From assembly GCA_900553805.1 (NCBI GenBank), contig USEU01000030.1, positions 1-23,608 of the forward strand: a DNA stretch of 23,608 bases. Reading direction: 5' to 3'. A program made the translations under genes and the position numbers. The notes below the pieces were generated by a model. That model did no database searches, was not told the origin of the DNA, and worked only from the letters and a program-made list of their open reading frames with translations. Source of the stretch: an uncultured Eubacteriales bacterium. Its GTDB lineage: Bacteria > Bacillota > Clostridia > Oscillospirales > Oscillospiraceae. This document shows positions 15,801-23,608 of this stretch, piece by piece. Position 1 is the stretch's first letter. Each line of letters starts with the position of its first letter.

Positions 15801-16416
15801 CCCCAATCTGGGCGCCATCGAGGAATACGCCCGGGTGAACGAGCGCTATACCTATCTTGCCGCCCAGCGGGACGATGTGCTCACCTCCAAGCGGGAGCTG
15901 GAGGGCATCATCCGGGATATCACCAAGGAAATGACCACCATCTTCGTCAGCGAGTTCCAGAAGATCGACCATTATTTCGGCCAGGTGTTTGAAGAAATGT
16001 TTGGCGGCGGCAAGGGCCAGCTGATCCTGGAGGACCCGGAGGAACCGCTGACCTGCGGCATCGAGATTCGGGTGCAGCCTCCCGGAAAACAGGTCAAGAC
16101 CATTACGCTGCTCTCCGGCGGTGAAAAAGCCTTCGTGGCCACGGCGCTGTATTTCGCCATCCTGAAGGTGCGGCCCACGCCCTTCTGCCTGCTGGACGAG
16201 ATCGACGCCGCCCTGGACGACCGCAACGTGGAGCGCTTCGCCCACTATATGCACAACCTCAGCCGAAAGACCCAGTTTATCGTCATCACCCACCGCCGTG
16301 GCACCATGGAAGCATCCAATGTGCTCTACGGCGTGACCATGCAGGAGCAGGGCGTATCCAGCCTGCTCCGGCTGGATCTGAACCAGATGACGGAAATGCT
16401 GGGCATTGGGGAGTAA
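12844..16416 (+). CDS. smc: Chromosome segregation protein SMC
   Basis: SMC is the ATPase core of bacterial condensin, which compacts and separates chromosomes with ScpA and ScpB. The 1190-aa length is normal. Order of parts: N-terminal head with Walker A GPNGSGKSN (32-40); long coiled coil rich in Glu, Gln, Leu and Ala (about 170-515); hinge domain (about 519-675) ending in GGSMTGGS; returning coiled coil (about 680-1000); and C-terminal head with the ABC signature LSGGEKAF (near 1089) and Walker B CLLDEIDAALDD (about 1115-1126). The start is a GTG preceded by AGAGG. The next gene is ftsY, the common smc-ftsY order in Firmicutes, but rnc is not found upstream here. Confidence 0.96.
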   Translation: MYLKSLELQGFKSFPDKTLIRFGDDITAIVGPNGSGKSNISDAILWVLGEQSTKTLRGAKMEDVIFGGTQKRSAVGFAEATLTLDNTDRALAYDADEVMVTRRYYRSGDGEYYINKQSARLKDINELFMDTGLGREGYSNIGQGRIDEILSLKSNDRREIFEEAAGISKYRHRKEETERKLAQTEDNLLRIGDKVSELELQLEPLKAQSEKARKYLELKDELKGVEVAVWLDSLDRLTAAAKKAEEDYASASFVLQQAHDDLDRLYAQAEELGTALRQKDGDLETLRVKVNMLQSTHQQLDGQMAVLRGNVENNNANVARIEEELKGQEDRSGGIVAQIEQAEARISQIDGGISDKKRDLEQLQLKLAAMTASAQGMTKRFLELRGQESTLTADIAGREADVRGLEESISQNTQRLEQLNGDLDFGAARLSEAQSALTQAQNQLKEAQEQVTAANNTISGYTLRQSSRAKRVEDAQQRLRELTGKLDSVTARARVFRAMERDFENYQKSVRMVMQEAERGRLRNVHGPVSRLIRTEDEYTVAIEIGLGAAMQQVVVGSEADGKAAISFLKRTGGGRATFLPLTGIQGRTLQESGLESCRGFVGIASDLVSCDKTYRQIIENLLGRTVIVQDMDAAIAMSQKYRGRFKIVTLDGQVMNPGGSMTGGSVNKEAGILSRANELEKLSAQEKQLQNDVLVAQAEQTEAKRQYDQVEFQLSAARDQLREAEDQVLRLQGQEKQYQVMADAIAEAAQSARREQESLQGRTQSDRERCAGQKAKLGMLSQQLAQCRSELTQLEGSQTETVDATASINDQITTLKTEAAALEAERGTALSHIEDLKSLRTAMEGDREKKLALMDSIREDTDRLNGQIAELLTRQQENDAQAQQMNTQLEAAIADRAGTEASKTLSEREAQEKSKDILNMERACALLEQKKVTSAMEEKQIIDKLWDSYGLTPSTAGEFRGEIESIAAGNRRIGELKRKIAALGTPNLGAIEEYARVNERYTYLAAQRDDVLTSKRELEGIIRDITKEMTTIFVSEFQKIDHYFGQVFEEMFGGGKGQLILEDPEEPLTCGIEIRVQPPGKQVKTITLLSGGEKAFVATALYFAILKVRPTPFCLLDEIDAALDDRNVERFAHYMHNLSRKTQFIVITHRRGTMEASNVLYGVTMQEQGVSSLLRLDLNQMTEMLGIGE

Positions 16417-16435
16417 ACTCGAAAGGAAAGAGACT

Positions 16436-17338
16436 ATGGGATTTTTTGATAAGATCAAGCAGGGACTGGCCAAGACCAGGGAGGCCATCACCGAGACCTG
16501 GAATGATGTTTTCTCCGTCTCCGAGCTGGACGATGATTTTTACGACGAGCTGGAGGAAAGCCTGATCCTGGCCGACCTGGGCATGGAGACCGCCGGAAAG
16601 GTCACCGAGCGGCTGCGCAAGACGGCCTCCAGCCGCCACATCCGTCAGGCCTCCGAGGCCCGGGAAGCATTGCAGGAGATCCTGGTGGACATGCTGAACG
16701 TGGGCAGCCCGGAGCTGAACCTGAGCACCCATCCCAGCGTGATCCTGGTCATCGGCGTCAACGGTGTGGGCAAGACCACCACCATCGGCAAGATCGCCAA
16801 GCAGCAGGTGCAGGCCGGAAAGAAGGTAATGCTGGTGGCGGCGGACACCTTCCGCGCCGCCGCTGCCGATCAACTGGAAATCTGGGCGCAGCGCAGCGGC
16901 GCGTCCATCGTCCGCCAGCACGAGGGGGCGGATCCCGCCTCCGTGGTGTACGACGGCATCCAGTCCGCCAAGGCAAAGGATTCCGACGTGATCATCATCG
17001 ATACCGCCGGGCGGCTGCATAACAAGGTAAATCTGATGAACGAGCTGAACAAGATCCGCCGCATCGTGGATCGGGAGCTGCCCGACGCCAGCAAGGAGGT
17101 TCTGCTGGTGCTGGACGGCACCACCGGCCAGAACGGCCTGATCCAGGCCAAGCAGTTCAAGGAGATCGCCGGTGTCACAGCCATCGCCCTGACCAAGCTG
17201 GACGGCACCGCCAAGGGCGGCATCGTCATTGCCGTGGCGGATGTGCTGCAAATTCCCGTGAAGTTCATCGGCGTGGGCGAAAAAGAGGACGACCTCATGC
17301 CCTTCGTGGCCGAGGACTTTGTCAAGGCGCTGTTTTAA
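16436..17338 (+). CDS. ftsY: Signal recognition particle receptor FtsY
   Basis: FtsY is the membrane-associated SRP GTPase that docks ribosome-SRP complexes at the Sec translocon. The 300-aa protein lacks the long acidic A domain of enterobacteria, as in other Firmicutes, and begins with an amphipathic helix (MGFFDKIKQGLAKTREAI) suited to membrane contact. GTPase motifs are GVNGVGKTTT (107-116), DTFRAAAADQL (138-148), DTAGR (189-193) and TKLDGTAKGG (253-262). I chose ATG 16436, which follows AAGGAAAG; a start 30 bases earlier gives extra residues ahead of the conserved helix. Confidence 0.95.
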   Translation: MGFFDKIKQGLAKTREAITETWNDVFSVSELDDDFYDELEESLILADLGMETAGKVTERLRKTASSRHIRQASEAREALQEILVDMLNVGSPELNLSTHPSVILVIGVNGVGKTTTIGKIAKQQVQAGKKVMLVAADTFRAAAADQLEIWAQRSGASIVRQHEGADPASVVYDGIQSAKAKDSDVIIIDTAGRLHNKVNLMNELNKIRRIVDRELPDASKEVLLVLDGTTGQNGLIQAKQFKEIAGVTAIALTKLDGTAKGGIVIAVADVLQIPVKFIGVGEKEDDLMPFVAEDFVKALF

Positions 17339-17347
17339 GGAGAAGCC

Positions 17348-17953
17348 ATGAAAGTCGTTTTAGCAAGCAAAAATAAGCACAAGCTGGAGGAAATCAGCCA
17401 GATCACCGAGAAATTCGGCATGGAGCTGTTGCTGGAATCCGACCTGGGCGTGGACATCGACGTGGAGGAGACCGGATCCACCTTTGAGGAGAACTCCTTT
17501 TTAAAGGCGGAGGCGGTGATGAAGGCCACTGGGCTTCCGGCCCTGGCCGACGACTCCGGCATCGCCGTGGACGCGCTGAACGGCGAGCCGGGCATCTATT
17601 CCGCCCGCTATGGCTTTGACGAGAGCCTGGACGACTGGGGGCGGCTCCAGCTGCTGCTGAAAAATACGGAGCAGGTGCCGGACGAGCGGCGGCAGGCAAA
17701 ATTCGTCTGCGTCATTACTCTGGTCACCCCCCAGCAGGAGATCATCCAGGCCAGAGGAGAGGTGCACGGCATGCTGCTGCGCACCCCCGCCGGGCAGGGC
17801 GGCTTTGGCTACGACCCCATTTTCTATTATCCGCCCCTGGGGAAATCCCTGGCGGAGCTGACCCCGGAGGAGAAGAATCAGGTGTCCCACCGGGCGAACG
17901 CATTGCAGGTATTCTATCAAAAGCTTAAGGAGGCAGGTTATGCTGACAAGTAA
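17348..17953 (+). CDS. rdgB: XTP/dITP pyrophosphatase (RdgB/HAM1 family)
   Basis: The enzyme hydrolyses non-canonical purine triphosphates (XTP, dITP, ITP) to monophosphates and so keeps them out of nucleic acids. The 201-aa protein shows the family motifs ASKNKHKLEE (6-15), the catalytic DDSGIAVDAL and GEPGIYSARYG, GFGYDPIFYYP and SHRANAL. GGAGAAG lies between the ftsY stop and the ATG. Its end overlaps yhbY by 14 bases. Confidence 0.93.
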   Translation: MKVVLASKNKHKLEEISQITEKFGMELLLESDLGVDIDVEETGSTFEENSFLKAEAVMKATGLPALADDSGIAVDALNGEPGIYSARYGFDESLDDWGRLQLLLKNTEQVPDERRQAKFVCVITLVTPQQEIIQARGEVHGMLLRTPAGQGGFGYDPIFYYPPLGKSLAELTPEEKNQVSHRANALQVFYQKLKEAGYADK

Positions 17954-18413
17954 GGAACGGGCGGAGCTGCGTGCCCAGTCGAACCCCATCGAGACGACCC
18001 TGATGGTGGGCAAAAGCGGCGTGACGGAGGCGGTGATCGCCGAGGCGGAGAACCTGCTCACTGCCCGGGAGCTGGTCAAGGGAAAGGTGCTGGAGGGAGC
18101 GCTCATGTCCCCCCGGGAGGTCAGCGACGCCATTTGCGCCGCCACCGGCGCGGAGGGGATCGCCTGCGTCGGCTCCAAATTTGTGATCTACCGCTTCAGC
18201 GAAAAGTGCCAGCAGGAGCGCAACCAGTCCGGCCGGGCCAAGCGGAAGCCGACGCCCGTGAGCAAGGCCGACCCGGTGCGCAAGGGCATCCATGCCCGCC
18301 GTCAGGCGGAGAAGAAGGTCAAGGAGCAGCGCAACGCCTATTTCCGGGAGCAGGCCATTGAAAAGGCCATCGAGCGCGACCGGGAAAAGCAGCTGCGCAA
18401 AAAGGAAAGATAA
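17940..18413 (+). CDS. yhbY: YhbY-family (CRM domain) RNA-binding protein
   Basis: The N-terminal ~95 residues form a CRM domain: LTSKERAELRAQ, VGKSGVTEAVI with the GxxG loop, ELVKGKVLEGAL and GSKFVIYR. Such proteins bind pre-50S ribosomal particles. Here the protein is 157 aa, about 60 longer than the usual ~97. The extra C-terminal part (about 97-157) is strongly basic and helical (RRQAEKKVKEQRNAYFREQ), probably an added RNA-binding tail. GGAGG precedes the ATG. The neighbouring nadD-yqeK-rsfS order is typical for yhbY in Clostridia. Confidence 0.88.
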   Translation: MLTSKERAELRAQSNPIETTLMVGKSGVTEAVIAEAENLLTARELVKGKVLEGALMSPREVSDAICAATGAEGIACVGSKFVIYRFSEKCQQERNQSGRAKRKPTPVSKADPVRKGIHARRQAEKKVKEQRNAYFREQAIEKAIERDREKQLRKKER

Positions 18414-18449
18414 CGGCTTCGCCGCTGGAGCAGACGGGGAGGGCAAGGC

Positions 18450-19634
18450 ATGGAGCATATCGGTATTTTCGGCGGAAGCTTCAATCCGCCGCACATCGGT
18501 CATATCCGGGCGGCGGAGTGCGCCGCGCGGCAGCTGGGATTGACCAAGGTCCTGCTGGTCCCGGCGTACCAGGTCCCCCACAAGGAGCCTGCCGCCGGCG
18601 ACCCCACACCTGCGCAGCGATTGGAAATGACCCGCCTGGCGGCGGAAAATCACCCGCTGCTGGAGGTTTCTGATGTAGAGATCCGCCGCTCCGGCAGAAG
18701 CTACACCTGGGATACCGTCCGCGCCCTGCGGGAGCAATACCCCGGCGCGAAGCTCACGGTGCTGCTTGGCTCCGATATGTTCCGGGGCTTTGGTCAATGG
18801 ATCAACGCGGATAAGATCATGGGCGAGGCGAGCCTTGCCGTGGTCTCCCGGGGAGAAAAACGGGAGGAGCAGGCAATTGCCCAGGCCGGGGTACCCCTGC
18901 GCGCCGCAGGCGCGGAGGTGACGGTGGTGCCGAATCCGGTGACGGAGGTTTCCTCCACCCAAGTCCGGCGCCTTCTGGCCTTCGGCTGCGGGGATGAATT
19001 CCTCCCCGGTGCGCTGGCTGCCTATATTCGACAGAATCAGCTCTATGACACGGCGGCAAATTGGAAGCAGCTGCCCATGGAGCAGCTGGAGCCGGTGGTC
19101 GTCCGGCTGCTGAATCCCAACCGGGTGCGGCACGTGCTGGGCTGCCGGGATACCTGCGTGGCCCTGGCGGAAACGTGGGGCGCGGACGTGACGGACGCTG
19201 CCCGGGCCGGGCTGCTGCATGACATTACGAAGGCGCTGGACGGCCCCCTCCAGTTGACATTGTGCAGGGCTTATGGTAAAATTTTAGACGATTTTTCCAT
19301 GAAATACCCCAAGACCCTCCATGCGCTCACCGGCAGCCTGGTTGCCCGGCGTATTTTTGGAGAGAATGAACAGGTAGTGTCCGCCATTTGCAGCCACACC
19401 ACCGGCAAGCCCAATATGAATCTGCTGGAGACCATTGTGTACGTGGCGGATTATATGGAACCGAACCGGGATTTTCCCGGTGTGGACCGCCTGCGCGCCC
19501 TGGCCTGGTCCGACCTGCGGGGAGCACTGAAGCTGGGGCTGGAAATGACCCTGGAGCACTTAAAAAATCAGGGCTGCGAGGTCTCCCCGGAGTCCGCCGC
19601 CGCCCTTGCCTGGTTAAATTTGAACCCCGCTTAA
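18450..19634 (+). CDS. nadD-yqeK: Fused nicotinate-nucleotide adenylyltransferase / YqeK-type HD hydrolase
   Basis: A single 394-aa frame joins two proteins usually encoded by adjacent genes. Residues 1 to about 200 are NadD, which makes nicotinate adenine dinucleotide in NAD synthesis: GGSFNPPHIGH with the HxGH motif (8-18) and SSTQVRR (168-174). Residues about 210-394 are a YqeK-type HD-domain phosphohydrolase, a family with symmetrical Ap4A hydrolase activity. Metal-binding residues are seen in RVRHVLG (H228), LLHDITKAL (H257, D258), HALTGSLVAR (H291), CSHTTG (H316) and YVADYMEPNRDFPGVDRLR (D334). GGGGAGG lies before the ATG. No stop or internal ribosome site is apparent at the junction. 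Confidence 0.92.
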   Translation: MEHIGIFGGSFNPPHIGHIRAAECAARQLGLTKVLLVPAYQVPHKEPAAGDPTPAQRLEMTRLAAENHPLLEVSDVEIRRSGRSYTWDTVRALREQYPGAKLTVLLGSDMFRGFGQWINADKIMGEASLAVVSRGEKREEQAIAQAGVPLRAAGAEVTVVPNPVTEVSSTQVRRLLAFGCGDEFLPGALAAYIRQNQLYDTAANWKQLPMEQLEPVVVRLLNPNRVRHVLGCRDTCVALAETWGADVTDAARAGLLHDITKALDGPLQLTLCRAYGKILDDFSMKYPKTLHALTGSLVARRIFGENEQVVSAICSHTTGKPNMNLLETIVYVADYMEPNRDFPGVDRLRALAWSDLRGALKLGLEMTLEHLKNQGCEVSPESAAALAWLNLNPA

Positions 19635-19653
19635 TCAAAGGAGAGAAACGCCT

Positions 19654-20016
19654 ATGCTATCACCCAAGCAAATCGCTTATGAAGTCACCCGCTGCCTGGA
19701 TTCCAAGAAGGGCATGGATATCAAGCTGCTGAAGATCAGCAAGGTCAGCAGTCTGGCAGATTATTTTCTGATCTGCACCGGCACCTCCAACACCCACGTC
19801 AAGACCCTGTGCGACTACGCCGAGTATACCATGGAGCAGCTGGGCGAGCCGATGCTGGGCCGGGAGGGCCACCGGGGCAACAGCTGGGAGCTGCTGGACT
19901 TCGGCGCCATCGTTGTCCACGTGTTCACCGAGGAGGCCAGGAAGTTCTACGACCTGGAGCGCCTGTGGGCGGACGCGGAGGAGATCGATCTGAATGAAAT
20001 TATTGCCGCTCCGTAA
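19654..20016 (+). CDS. rsfS: Ribosomal silencing factor RsfS
   Basis: RsfS (Iojap/YbeB family) binds ribosomal protein uL14 and blocks joining of the 30S and 50S subunits when nutrients are scarce. The 120-aa protein has the family core: DIKLLKISKVSSLADYFLIC, TGTSNTHVKTL, REGHRGNSWELLDFGAIVVH and F..EAR.FYDLE+LW.DA. AAGGAGAG precedes the ATG. A lytR gene often found between yqeK and rsfS in Clostridia is absent here. Confidence 0.95.
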   Translation: MLSPKQIAYEVTRCLDSKKGMDIKLLKISKVSSLADYFLICTGTSNTHVKTLCDYAEYTMEQLGEPMLGREGHRGNSWELLDFGAIVVHVFTEEARKFYDLERLWADAEEIDLNEIIAAP

Positions 20017-20041
20017 GGCGGCTTGAGGAAGGATGCTTGCC

Positions 20042-22465
<2,424 letters not shown>

Positions 22466-22506
22466 GGCCCCGGTCATAAATAATTTGTAAAACATGAGGA
22501 TTTTTC

Positions 22507-22535
22507 TTGACATTTGGCCATAAAACCATTATAAT
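22507..22535 (+). promoter_or_regulatory. Perfect consensus promoter of rpsU
   Basis: TTGACA (22507-22512), a 17-base spacer and TATAAT (22530-22535) match the sigma-A consensus at all 12 positions, as suits a highly expressed ribosomal protein gene. The 5' leader contains a 6-bp stem (GCATCC with GGATGC, 22561-22583) just before GGAGGGAGGG. Confidence 0.92.
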
Positions 22536-22602
22536 GTCAGAAGCCGATAAGGCCCTGAAAGCATCCTGGACATAGCCGGATGCGTCGGAGGGAGGGAAAA
22601 CA

Positions 22603-22785
22603 ATGTCTGAAATTCGCGTCAAGGAGAACGAGTCTCTGGAGAGCGCTCTGCGTCGCTTCAAGCGCAGCTGTGCCAAGGAGGGCGTCATCGCCGAGGTCAA
22701 GAAGCGCGAGCATTATGTCAGCCCCAGCCTGAAGCGCAAGCAGAAGTCTGAAGCTGCCCGCAAGAACAAGAGAAAGTTCTATTAA
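22603..22785 (+). CDS. rpsU: 30S ribosomal protein S21
   Basis: S21 is a small basic protein of the 30S platform near the anti-Shine-Dalgarno end of 16S rRNA. The 60-aa product starts [20 protein letters not shown] and continues with a lysine/arginine-rich tail containing [15 protein letters not shown], fully typical of the family. GGAGGGAGGG precedes the ATG. It has its own promoter and terminator. Confidence 0.97.
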   Translation: MSEIRVKENESLESALRRFKRSCAKEGVIAEVKKREHYVSPSLKRKQKSEAARKNKRKFY

Positions 22786-22804
22786 TCCCTCTTGATTGGT
22801 GCTC

Positions 22805-22836
22805 AAAATCCCCTCTGGATTTCCAGAGGGGATTTT
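22805..22836 (+). terminator. Terminator of rpsU
   Basis: A perfect 15-bp stem (22805-22819 with 22822-22836) ends in T5. The A-run on the other side lets it also serve the converging minus-strand VanZ-like gene. Confidence 0.92.
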
Positions 22837-22846
22837 TGCGCCTGTT

Positions 22847-23440
22847 TTATAGCAGCCTCGCCCATAGCGCATTGGATATGTAGGGCTGGAGGAAAAACAT
22901 GATAAGAACGACGGAAGCGGTAACGATGTAAAAGTCCCGCGCGCTAGAGCCGGTCACCACATGTCTGGAAAAGCGGCAGGTGAGTCGCCGCGCAAGGAGA
23001 AAGCCCAGCGCCGCTCCGGCGGTGTTGGTGATCAGGTCGTTCACATCGGTGGTTCGGAAGGTGAAGATCTGAGAAAACTCAATGGCGAAGCTCACGGCCA
23101 GCCCTGCCAGGACGGTTCGCTTCGCACTGCGAAACCTCCCCCACAGCATCGGCAGAAGAACGCCCAGCGGCACGAACAGAAGCACGTTCAGACAGGCGTT
23201 CTTAAAATCAGCTGCCAGGTCAAGAAACGGGATCAGATTCACCGTGAGATCCACCCTCAGCGTCGTCAGGTTCGGAAAGCCCACCAGGGCCAGGACGGCG
23301 GCAAGATACAGTCCAAACAAAATATAAAAGGCGGTGCGCTTCCAGCTGTGGAAGCACAGCCTGTTCTCAATGACCAGAGCGGGCACAATAAAAACTGCCG
23401 CCGCAAGCATTTCAATCAGAGCCATATAAAATCGATACAT
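22847..23440 (-). CDS. VanZ-like membrane protein
   Basis: The 197-aa protein has about five hydrophobic segments and the VanZ-like signature: VNLIPF near the first loop, NACLNVLLFVPLGVLLPMLW, then IEFSQIFTFRTTDVNDLITN and TAGAALGFLL. VanZ gives mild teicoplanin resistance in the Tn1546 cluster, but most chromosomal VanZ-like proteins have no known role and there are no van genes here. I chose ATG 23440, after AGAGGAAACAAGAGG; an in-frame ATG at 23500 would add 20 basic residues and overlaps the promoter. Confidence 0.85.
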   Translation of the reverse strand: MYRFYMALIEMLAAAVFIVPALVIENRLCFHSWKRTAFYILFGLYLAAVLALVGFPNLTTLRVDLTVNLIPFLDLAADFKNACLNVLLFVPLGVLLPMLWGRFRSAKRTVLAGLAVSFAIEFSQIFTFRTTDVNDLITNTAGAALGFLLARRLTCRFSRHVVTGSSARDFYIVTASVVLIMFFLQPYISNALWARLL

Positions 23441-23471
23441 CCTCTTGTTTCCTCTCTTCCTGTTTGGTTTT

Positions 23472-23500
23472 ATTTTAATGAGAAAACCTTTAAGAAACAA
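23472..23500 (-). promoter_or_regulatory. Promoter of the VanZ-like gene
   Basis: On the minus strand TTGTTT (23495-23500), a 17-base spacer and TAAAAT (23472-23477) precede the gene by about 30 bases. Confidence 0.6.
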
Positions 23501-23528
23501 GTGGCGGCTTCTTTAAGAAAGTATTATG

Positions 23529-23558
23529 AAAGCGTCTCCCGGCAGAGGGAGACGCTTT
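23529..23558. terminator. Hairpin terminator at the right end
   Basis: A perfect 12-bp stem (23529-23540 with 23547-23558) is followed by a short T run on the plus strand. It probably ends a gene lying beyond the window and insulates the VanZ-like gene. Confidence 0.65.
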
Positions 23559-23608
23559 TAGGGCGTATCTGAAAATCGGAAATATGACCAACAGCGAGAG
23601 ATCTTCCG

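Noticed and set aside
23561..23608. An insertion sequence end at the right edge
   Set aside because: The last ~48 bases loosely recall transposon ends, but no inverted partner or transposase is visible before the window ends.

Overview
The window looks like a piece of chromosome from a GC-rich, spore-forming Clostridia, most like the Oscillospiraceae (Oscillibacter/Flavonifractor-type gut bacteria). This rests on three observations: the order and protein style of the housekeeping genes, strong AGGAGG ribosome sites with consensus sigma-A promoters, and the start of an alpha/beta-type small acid-soluble spore protein. The genus is inference only.

Layout. (1) About 1-3115 is an AT-richer, eroded accessory region. 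It holds remnants that look like conjugative-element genes (1-319 with an in-frame stop; 2250-2430), a 59-aa small gene, an intact AAA/DUF4143 ATPase with its own promoter and terminator, a truncated spore-protein gene, a truncated GNAT acetyltransferase and several palindromes. (2) 3151-11314 is an aromatic amino acid operon: aroF-tyrA-aroB-aroA-aroC-pheA-aroE/K-aroQ. It encodes all seven shikimate steps plus the Phe and Tyr branch enzymes, with genes overlapping or nearly touching. (3) 11458-12645 is a single MFS transporter. (4) 12844-22465 is a housekeeping run: smc-ftsY-rdgB-yhbY-nadD/yqeK-rsfS-leuS. (5) rpsU (22603-22785) has a perfect consensus promoter and a strong terminator. (6) A VanZ-like membrane protein lies on the minus strand at the right end.

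The most interesting item is upstream of aroF. A consensus promoter (3151-3179) is followed by a 22-codon leader ORF (3209-3277) with a good ribosome site. Its residues 10-18 read FSFYYYYFF, and 9 of its 22 residues are Phe or Tyr, none Trp. Downstream are a long leader hairpin and an intrinsic terminator (3329-3362) just before aroF. Segments of the leader can pair in mutually exclusive ways, as expected for ribosome-stalling transcription attenuation. The codons match the products of the operon (Phe and Tyr, no trp genes). Firmicutes usually control these pathways with T-boxes or TRAP, so a leader-peptide attenuator over a complete shikimate-Phe-Tyr operon deserves attention.

Other notable points are two gene fusions (aroE-aroK and nadD-yqeK), a LeuRS with variant T-rich and KMSKS motifs, and two palindromes about 11 kb apart that share a 15-bp core and may be copies of a dispersed repeat.
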